Source: a virus
DNA length: 47,822 nt
IMG/VR virus record: IMGVR_UViG_3300035698_019776
Coordinates: 1-47,822 of that record
Reading direction: 5' to 3' (one strand)
Shown here: positions 42,086 through 47,822 of the stretch, in pieces
How the letters are laid out: each line of letters begins with the position of its first letter
Numbering within the stretch: the stretch's first letter is position 1
Made by a program: the position numbers and the translations under genes
Notes under the pieces: model-generated
Databases searched by the model: none
What the model was told of the DNA's origin: nothing
What the model saw: only the letters and a program-made list of their open reading frames with translations

Positions 42086-42964
42086 TTAGTAAATTTTAGA
42101 TTGCGCTCTTTCTTCTATCCATCTAAATACAAAGCTTGACGGCCTTGATTCTATATTTGATAAGTTTAGAGATTTTCCTTCTATTTTTTGTGTTGATTTA
42201 AGCCACCGGTTATCTCTCGAATCTCTATAATAGAATGTAATTTTACCGGTTATTGGATTTATCATATACCTAACGAAACCTGAAGTTGATAATTGATAGT
42301 CCTCCATTTTGTTCTGGCCTGGGGAAGGGTTTAATTCCATAGTGTTGTGAGGTCTATTAATTATTTTAACCGATTGATTATTTCTATCTTCATCTGTGAA
42401 CCCATCAATTATTATATACAAAGCCTTGGGATCAAAATTGATATTGTTATTCGGAGATGATATTGTGGCCGGCCCGAAGGACGGCTGCCTTTTTGCGAAG
42501 TTAATAAAATCTATGGTTGAGCCATCAGGTATTCCCTCTCCGATTTTGGTTCTAGTGGATGCCTTTACCTCCAAGTCAATAAACGGTATCGAAGTTTCTC
42601 TGGCCAACTCACCATTAGGTCCGAATGCCAGGCTGTCCACCGTAGGCTCGCCAAACGGCAGCGTCCTGATGCCCTTCTCGCCAGTGTTGCGACTTCTGCC
42701 GAGCATGCTGTGGTTAGTGAAGTAGGGCTGCTCTATGACTGCCGTGCGCACGCTCGCGTGCTCGGCGAATGCTTTTAGAATCATCCCTACACCGTCCGTG
42801 GGCATTCTTATTCTCTCTATAAAAATACTAGACTCTTCTGTCGGGTCACTTCCATCCAGCGTGTAAAAAATAGTCGAAGGTATGTTAGTTTTTAATACAA
42901 CATATGTTGGGAAGCCATCAATCGATTGCTCTTTGCTCTCTTCTATTGTCAAGAATATATTCAT
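42086..42964 (-). CDS. Virion-like protein with chitobiase/FN3-type domain
   Basis: 292 residues. N-terminal residues about 18-75 contain IFYTLDGSDPTEESSIF (32-48), the signature of the chitobiase/beta-hexosaminidase C-terminal-like (FN3_7, CHB_HEX_C) fold found in phage structural proteins. The centre has a G/P/N-rich segment; the C-terminus contains ITGKITFYYRDSRDN and ends RWIEERAQ. It is separated from the structural operons and sits among recombination genes, and its upstream gap holds a TATAAATC sequence like a T4 late promoter. Residues 65-110 are encoded by unusually GC-rich DNA. Likely a virion surface or baseplate-linked protein; role inferred. Confidence 0.65.
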   Translation of the reverse strand: MNIFLTIEESKEQSIDGFPTYVVLKTNIPSTIFYTLDGSDPTEESSIFIERIRMPTDGVGMILKAFAEHASVRTAVIEQPYFTNHSMLGRSRNTGEKGIRTLPFGEPTVDSLAFGPNGELARETSIPFIDLEVKASTRTKIGEGIPDGSTIDFINFAKRQPSFGPATISSPNNNINFDPKALYIIIDGFTDEDRNNQSVKIINRPHNTMELNPSPGQNKMEDYQLSTSGFVRYMINPITGKITFYYRDSRDNRWLKSTQKIEGKSLNLSNIESRPSSFVFRWIEERAQSKIY

Positions 42965-43000
42965 ACTGACTCCCGCTCGCTATAACTATGATAATTATTA

Positions 43001-43008
43001 GATTTATA
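43001..43008 (-). promoter_or_regulatory. Candidate late-type promoter box upstream of the virion-like gene
   Basis: The minus strand has TATAAATC at 43008-43001, seven of eight bases of the T4 late promoter TATAAATA, located 36 bases before the ATG of a virion-like gene and directly after sbcC. Presence of a phage sigma factor makes a gp55-type element possible. Single-site match in AT-rich DNA, so weak. Confidence 0.3.
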
Positions 43009-43010
43009 GT

Positions 43011-45116
43011 CTAAACGGATATATAGTTTAGCGAACTTTCACCATTATTTTTTGTTACATCTATGATGTCTGAAAACTTTTCTTTAAGTGAATCATTATG
43101 AGTTATAACCAGTATCTTATATTTCTTCTCTAGAGACTTTATTACGTTAACAAACAAAGACTCAGTTCCTTGCTTGTCTAACGGAGAGTTGATCTCATCC
43201 AGCAAAAGAAAGTCTAATGATGAGCCACCGTGCCGACTCGATATTTCGCTTAACGCTATTCTAAGCGCAATAGATATTCTAAATTGCTCTCCACCGCTAA
43301 GGGATTTGAAATTTTGAATAAATCCATCTTTTCTCACTCTTAAGTCTAGAGTATCAACTATTGACACGCCATCAGCCCCGGTTCTCTGCGTATCGAGGTA
43401 GATGATAAAAGGTTCATTGCAAATTGAAGATAGTATTGAGTTTGCTGTTTTCTCAAGATCTTCGATTACTGCATTGAGCAAAATAGTTTGTACCCCATTC
43501 TTGCCTAGCATCTTGACTAATCTTTCCAAAACCACACACTCGTTTAGCTTGTCCCGATACTCCGCGTTGATTACCTTATACTCGCCTATCTTTAATTTTA
43601 GTGAGCTAATTTTTTCAGTAGTGACCCCAACCTCCCTATTTAAAGATTCAGACTCTTTGTCTAGATTAGATATGATGCCCCTTTCATTCACTATATCTTT
43701 ATAGAGAGATTTGAAATCATCGTTCTTGAGAGAATCTAAGATCTTAGTACATGATTCTATCTCTACCATTAGAGACTCAATTGAGTCTGCGGCCTCCTTA
43801 AGTCCGGGGGCCGTTTCCTCCATTCTATTCTCCGCACCCTTTATGTTCAGCTTAAGGCTTTCAATCTTCTCTTCGCCTCGCACCTTGAGTAAATTATTGT
43901 GCTCAATCTTTTTAAGCAGAGATATCTTTGAATCTATCTCCAAAAGTTTATTCTTGCAATAAATAATTATTCTTTCATTTTCTCGAATTCTATCTTCGTG
44001 ATCAGTTTTTAGCTTATTATAAAGCTCTTCGTCTATATCCTGACTGCAAGTATAGCACTGCCCCTGCTGTATGTTGTGGTCTTTTAGCTCGGAAAGCTTA
44101 GACTTAGCTATGCTCAAGTTAGTCTTGAACTCCATAGACTCGGTCTCAAGCTTGGGTATCTTTTCGAAAACAGACTGGTCAAAATCCAGACCTTCCAGGT
44201 CAGAATTTATCTTAGCGATAGCTTCCCTATAAGACTCGATATTCCGAGTAAGCTCTTCAGAAATATCGGCTCGATTCTTTAATTTAATTCTGCTCTCGGA
44301 CAAGCTAGTTTTAAACCTACTTAGGTCTTGAGTAACCTTATCCCAACTGTCCGTGTCTAAAGTATTTTTGAGCGCATAGTATTTTACTTCTAGATTCTGG
44401 AGATACTCCTTTTTATTCTTTCGCTCTGCCTCAAGCCTAGATAGCCTTTCGGAAACCGAGTCTAAGTTCTCTGTATTGGATTTAAGGTCTTCTTCGACAT
44501 TTTTATATTCTTCAATCTTAGATTGAAGAAGTCTCGACTCCATTCTAGTTTCCTTCAGCTTGTCCTTCGCTATTCTTTCATAGTCGTCCCACTTTGAAAG
44601 ATCTATAATCGACTTAAGAATACTTTTCCTGCCAGATGGATCAGACTCTGCAAATTCAGAAATGTCATTCTGTCTAAAGTACGAAGAATTTACAAATGTG
44701 TTGTAATCAATCTTTATGATCTTAACTATCTCTTCATTTGTTAGGCTTGAAGTAGAACCCGATATATCAACCCAGACATCATTCTTATCTTTCTTAAAGA
44801 AAGTAACCAAAGATGCAGAAGTTACTCGGCTTCTTTTTCTGTCTATTTTAAATTCATCATCTCCGTGACGAAAGATCATGATCACGTTGCAAACATTTTC
44901 GCCCCAAAAAATTATATCATCCATAGACGCGGCTCTTGATTTATTAAACAGCGCCCATAGTACGGCCTCAAAGATTGCGCTTTTTCCAGATCCATTTGAG
45001 ACGTTATAATCTCCATCAACATTGCCAATTAGTAATGCAGAATCGAACGTGGTAAAGTCTATAAAGCTGTCTCTATGTGAAAAGAAGTTTTTAATATCAA
45101 TGCTAACTGGAATCAT
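43011..45116 (-). CDS. sbcC: SbcC/Rad50-type recombination ATPase (gp46-like)
   Basis: 701 residues. Works with the nuclease from the next gene upstream to process double-strand ends for recombination-dependent replication. Walker A at NGSGKSAIFEAVLWALF (41-57), Q-loop-like SYFRQNDISEF (145-155), long coiled coils at about 180-340 and 370-540, zinc hook CYTC (354-357) between them, signature SLSGGEQFRISIALRIALSE (605-624), and Walker B FLLLDEI (636-642). Smaller than E. coli SbcC and near T4 gp46 size. The start has AGGA upstream, nine bases after the sbcD stop, indicating a two-gene unit. Confidence 0.93.
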   Translation of the reverse strand: MIPVSIDIKNFFSHRDSFIDFTTFDSALLIGNVDGDYNVSNGSGKSAIFEAVLWALFNKSRAASMDDIIFWGENVCNVIMIFRHGDDEFKIDRKRSRVTSASLVTFFKKDKNDVWVDISGSTSSLTNEEIVKIIKIDYNTFVNSSYFRQNDISEFAESDPSGRKSILKSIIDLSKWDDYERIAKDKLKETRMESRLLQSKIEEYKNVEEDLKSNTENLDSVSERLSRLEAERKNKKEYLQNLEVKYYALKNTLDTDSWDKVTQDLSRFKTSLSESRIKLKNRADISEELTRNIESYREAIAKINSDLEGLDFDQSVFEKIPKLETESMEFKTNLSIAKSKLSELKDHNIQQGQCYTCSQDIDEELYNKLKTDHEDRIRENERIIIYCKNKLLEIDSKISLLKKIEHNNLLKVRGEEKIESLKLNIKGAENRMEETAPGLKEAADSIESLMVEIESCTKILDSLKNDDFKSLYKDIVNERGIISNLDKESESLNREVGVTTEKISSLKLKIGEYKVINAEYRDKLNECVVLERLVKMLGKNGVQTILLNAVIEDLEKTANSILSSICNEPFIIYLDTQRTGADGVSIVDTLDLRVRKDGFIQNFKSLSGGEQFRISIALRIALSEISSRHGGSSLDFLLLDEINSPLDKQGTESLFVNVIKSLEKKYKILVITHNDSLKEKFSDIIDVTKNNGESSLNYISV

Positions 45117-45125
45117 GCGACTTTC

Positions 45126-46289
45126 CTATGTTATAATTTTTTTAGCTTCAGACATAATATCTAGCTTTTCATCTTCTGGCATGTCTTGGCTATCAACAAA
45201 TGCTTTTAATATAGAAAAATTATCTTTCTGATTCAATATATTTTCGTCCTTCACTACCCTGACGAACACAGCTTCGATTGTAACTCTTGAAACGTAAAAA
45301 GATCCGGAAGCGTACATTATCTTTTCTATATCGCTCTTCCTGACGAATGGCAGCATCCTGTCTTTTATGATAAGCTTCATCCTAGTTATCTTGTCTTTGA
45401 GGTCTAGCTTTTCGATTTCTTTTTCTATGTCGTTCATTACTGATGTATAATCGCTTTCTGTCAGGTCAATAGAGACATCTAGTAGTTGCCTTGATGGTAC
45501 TTTTATCGCCGCAGCCTTCTTTGTTGTCGTGTCATATTCAACAAAAAACTTATCTATGCTCTCATCTCCAAAGTTTATTTTCTCCATAGACCCAGTATAG
45601 ATAGCTACGGGGTTAGTATGCCTAACTCTTTTGAATTGGTGATAATGACCCATTACAACTAAATCACAACCAGAGAACGCTTCTGGATTGGCCAGTATTT
45701 CTGTTCCACCGTAGTCACCGTAACTTCCGGTGAAGAAAAAATTATGACCAACCGCTACCGTGGGGATGCCGTCATCACACCGGCTTAGTAAAGTTTTTAG
45801 CCCCAACTCGTAAAATTCAGAATCTTCCTTAGTAGTTTTTCCGGGATACATTCTTCTATCTCGATATGGTAGCAGAACCACATTTGCAGCCCCTCCGGTT
45901 CTGTTGTCAAACTTAATAACATCTGGCTCAGTCAGTAGCCTAACGTTAGGGTAGTCTTTTGCAGCAAGAGTGGTTATCGCACTTGTAAATCCATCACTGT
46001 TTCTAATATAATCATGATTTCCCATGATTATAACAGAAGTTATATTTGCCATGGAGAGCTTCTTGATTGCCCGACTCATGATGTCCATATGCTCTGGAGC
46101 GGGGTTTCTCGTCTCGAAAGCATCTCCAGTCTGAATAAACATATCTACTTTTTTATTTATTGAATAGTCAACGATATAATTAAGTGTTTTCTCATAGTCA
46201 TCGACTCTCGTATTTCCACCTTTCTTATTTGATCCTCCTAGGCCAAATACTGCTCCAATATGAGTATCTCCACAAATTACAACTTTCAT
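45126..46289 (-). CDS. sbcD: SbcD/Mre11-type nuclease (gp47-like)
   Basis: 387 residues. Metallophosphoesterase with MKVVICGDTHIGA (1-13), QTGDAFETRNP (53-63), IMGNHDYIRN (88-97), VAVGHNFF (178-185) and VVMGHYHQFKR (211-221), covering all the metal-ligand blocks. It cuts DNA ends together with SbcC. Its ATG overlaps the stop of the primase zinc-finger gene (ATGA), showing coupled translation. The C-terminal part (SRQLLDVSIDLTESDY) may form the capping domain. Family size is in line with T4 gp47. Confidence 0.94.
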   Translation of the reverse strand: MKVVICGDTHIGAVFGLGGSNKKGGNTRVDDYEKTLNYIVDYSINKKVDMFIQTGDAFETRNPAPEHMDIMSRAIKKLSMANITSVIIMGNHDYIRNSDGFTSAITTLAAKDYPNVRLLTEPDVIKFDNRTGGAANVVLLPYRDRRMYPGKTTKEDSEFYELGLKTLLSRCDDGIPTVAVGHNFFFTGSYGDYGGTEILANPEAFSGCDLVVMGHYHQFKRVRHTNPVAIYTGSMEKINFGDESIDKFFVEYDTTTKKAAAIKVPSRQLLDVSIDLTESDYTSVMNDIEKEIEKLDLKDKITRMKLIIKDRMLPFVRKSDIEKIMYASGSFYVSRVTIEAVFVRVVKDENILNQKDNFSILKAFVDSQDMPEDEKLDIMSEAKKIIT

Positions 46290-46822
46290 TTTTGGTAACG
46301 TCTCCTAATCTGCTCTTGAATATTTGAAAGCAATCTCTTAGCACCATCTTCGTTAGTATGGTGTATAGACAATATAAAGCGGTCAGAGTACTTCATTAAA
46401 TCATTAATCCATTTGAGGTCTTCTTTGTGATTTAACATTGTTTCCCTAAACAGAAACGATATCTTAAGCAGTGTGTTAAAATTATTTCCCTCTAAAACTA
46501 CCCGGCTATCTGCACATCCTGGCTCAACCCTCTCTCTCAGGGCTGATATGGCGTCTACGAATGAATCGCCCGAGCAGGCCATATAGAAGTCAATCGAGTT
46601 ACTGGATGCTGAACATCCGAAGCAGTAAAAGTTATTGTTTGCCGCATCAATAAAAAGAGAAGGTGTTCTTTCCGCACCATTCTTGTGATTCGGCGAAGGG
46701 CAGCTACAGCGATGAGTGAAGTTTCCAGATGATGCCTCCTCAACTATTATACCAAATTCTTCAGCAATATCCAGTATTTTTACGCAAATCAGGATATCTT
46801 CTTTGGAGGCAAAGCTTCTCAT
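46286..46822 (-). CDS. Stand-alone DnaG-type primase zinc-binding domain
   Basis: 178 residues. Residues about 35-75 match the CHC2 zinc domain of bacterial primases: RCSCPSPNHKNGAERTPSLF (38-57) with C41 and H46, and FYCFGCSASSNSIDFYM (65-81) with C67 and C70. The rest is helical; a TOPRIM core is lacking and no acidic catalytic pair is seen. It would recognise primer start sites and must act with the separate catalytic core encoded near 21.3-22.1 kb. The stop overlaps the sbcD start, so it is co-translated with the recombination nuclease. It follows a 61-residue gene by ten bases. Confidence 0.85.
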   Translation of the reverse strand: MRSFASKEDILICVKILDIAEEFGIIVEEASSGNFTHRCSCPSPNHKNGAERTPSLFIDAANNNFYCFGCSASSNSIDFYMACSGDSFVDAISALRERVEPGCADSRVVLEGNNFNTLLKISFLFRETMLNHKEDLKWINDLMKYSDRFILSIHHTNEDGAKRLLSNIQEQIRRRYQK

Positions 46823-46832
46823 TAGTAACCAC

Positions 46833-47018
46833 CTATGGCTTTATATTTAAAATCTCTTTGATTATTTTCTTCTGTGATAGCGCGGCTAAGTATATATAAT
46901 CATTTGTGTAATCTACTGAATATTGCTTTCCAAAGTCTTCTATGCCTCTAATGAATTCGTTTAAAAATCGAAGCTTTTCAGCTAGGACTTTCCTGATATC
47001 ATCAGGTGTCTCATTCAT
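46833..47018 (-). CDS. Small hypothetical protein
   Basis: 61 residues, starting MNETPDDIRKVLAEKL, ending in KKIIKEILNIKP. All-helical, no motif. Its ATG overlaps the upstream gene's stop (ATGA, 47015-47018). It lies ten bases before the primase zinc-finger gene and is probably cotranscribed with the recombination genes. Function unknown. Confidence 0.7.
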   Translation of the reverse strand: MNETPDDIRKVLAEKLRFLNEFIRGIEDFGKQYSVDYTNDYIYLAALSQKKIIKEILNIKP

Positions 47019-47338
47019 TTCTTTTCCATTCTTTTGATAGATCTTTCAAGATCTCTAACTCTGACCTCTAGCTCGATATTTTTATCCTTTAGAGCCATGC
47101 CGGTTCTTAGGGCTAGAATTATCAGTCCAAATACTCCAGCACCGGGGTTTTCATTATCCAGGGTATCAGCTGCGTCCATCAGCCTATTAAGAACTGATTT
47201 TAAATTCTCATCATAAGCGGCTGTTCTATTTTTTGGATGAACCTTATCCTTAAGAACGGACTTGTATTCATCAACTGCAGCTTCGTACTTTTGTATTGGG
47301 CTAACCTGAGACGCTCTTGGCATCAACTTTCTATCCAT
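47015..47338 (-). CDS. Small helical hypothetical protein with C-terminal coiled coil
   Basis: 107 residues starting MDRKLMPRASQV. The N-terminal half is charged and helical (YEAAVDEYKSVLKDK, LKSVLNRLMDAADTLD), residues 66-80 (GAGVFGLIILALRTG) form a short apolar helix, and the C-terminus is a basic coiled coil (ELEVRVRDLERSIKRMEKK). One base separates it from the upstream gene's stop. No family recognised. Coupled by ATGA to the 61-residue gene. Confidence 0.75.
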   Translation of the reverse strand: MDRKLMPRASQVSPIQKYEAAVDEYKSVLKDKVHPKNRTAAYDENLKSVLNRLMDAADTLDNENPGAGVFGLIILALRTGMALKDKNIELEVRVRDLERSIKRMEKK

Positions 47339-47339
47339 A

Positions 47340-47666
47340 TTATAAGTCCTCTTTTAAGGTTAAAACTATCCATAGTCCGCAGTCTCTATGGTTCTTCATG
47401 AAGCTTTGAACATTTATAAGCATAGAATCATTGTATGCTGAAAACTGCTTGTATAGAAGGTTCATTGTATTGCTGCATTTATTTTTATCTGTCATGGCTC
47501 TATCGAATAGATCACAGGCATCATCTAGAAATGTAATAATCTCATTATAGTTACTTACTTCCTCTAGGTCGATTATTGAATTTTCACAACCGGGGCATAA
47601 TGTAAATCCATCGGGGGTGATGCTTCCATTACACCCGAGAACGAGACAGGCTTTGAGTCTTTCCAA
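47340..47666 (-). CDS. Zinc-ribbon hypothetical protein
   Basis: 108 residues from TTG 47666, with GGAG five bases upstream. C7, C12, C24 and C27 (CLVLGC then CPGC) suggest a small zinc ribbon; the remainder is helical (YNEIITFLDDACDLFD). The frame stays open back to an in-frame stop at 47721-47723 without an ATG, so a start at an ATT codon is conceivable but less likely. It is the first gene of the run leading to the recombination unit. Function unknown. Confidence 0.65.
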   Translation of the reverse strand: MERLKACLVLGCNGSITPDGFTLCPGCENSIIDLEEVSNYNEIITFLDDACDLFDRAMTDKNKCSNTMNLLYKQFSAYNDSMLINVQSFMKNHRDCGLWIVLTLKEDL

Positions 47667-47720
47667 ATTGGCTCCATGCCGAGCTCTATCGGGCCACGCA
47701 ATATATATAGCCCTATAATT

Positions 47721-47822
47721 TTATTTAGCATTATATTTCTGATGAACGATTATTAATTTAGTATAACTTGAGTCCATGAAACTTTGGCCGAAATTCTTAC
47801 CGGCAAAACAGGCGGAAGCGGA
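47721..47822 (-). CDS. Possible 3' end of a gene entering from the right edge
   Basis: An open minus-strand frame runs from the right edge (47822) to a stop at 47721, 33 codons, ending in FMDSSYTKLIIVHQKYNAK. Third codon positions look like those of the other genes, but another frame is also open for 23 codons, so this is only a candidate tail of a larger gene. If real, about 54 bases separate it from the next gene. Confidence 0.4.
   Translation of the reverse strand, partial: SASACFAGKNFGQSFMDSSYTKLIIVHQKYNAK

Overview
The window is part of a large, AT-rich tailed-phage genome. Every supported gene lies on the minus strand, genes are tightly packed (many ATGA or TAATG overlaps), and a phage morphogenesis module (large terminase, portal, putative head protease/scaffold, virion proteins) sits downstream of a T4-style replication and recombination module. 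Shine-Dalgarno sites of the AGGAG type precede most genes, so the host is a bacterium, but nothing here fixes which one. No tRNA, CRISPR array, integrase or insertion sequence was seen.

Reading in the direction of transcription (right to left): 47.8-43.0 kb carries small orphan genes, an isolated primase zinc-finger protein, and the SbcD/SbcC (gp47/gp46, Mre11/Rad50) pair. 43.0-39.1 kb has a virion-like protein with a chitobiase-type domain, a Cas4/RecB-like nuclease, a sigma-70-family factor and an unknown protein. 39.1-33.1 kb is one 2012-residue protein of unknown function with four cysteine clusters. 32.6-28.4 kb holds a replicative DNA polymerase III alpha (DnaE) gene broken in two by a split intein, with a 114-residue unknown ORF between the halves. 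28.4-21.3 kb has zinc-ribbon proteins, a possible UvsY-like mediator, a single-strand DNA-binding protein, RuvC, GroEL, RecA and the catalytic half of the primase. 21.1-0 kb is mostly virion assembly: HTH regulator, structural proteins, putative small terminase, a nucleotidyltransferase-peptidase fusion, large terminase, portal, a DUF192-containing protein, a protease/scaffold-like 1148-residue protein and head-surface-type proteins.

Four good intrinsic terminators (near 26.2, 21.3, 18.0 and 1.2 kb) divide the strand into transcription units. Functionally the genes form a replisome supplied partly by the phage (DnaE reconstituted by protein splicing, two-piece primase, SSB, RecA, SbcCD, RuvC), phage-controlled transcription (sigma factor, HTH factor), a folding aid (GroEL) and the DNA-packaging/head machinery. 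The most unusual items are the fractured DnaE gene with its split intein, the fusion of a CCA/poly(A)-polymerase-type domain to an M15 peptidase domain, and the primase divided over two genes about 24 kb apart.
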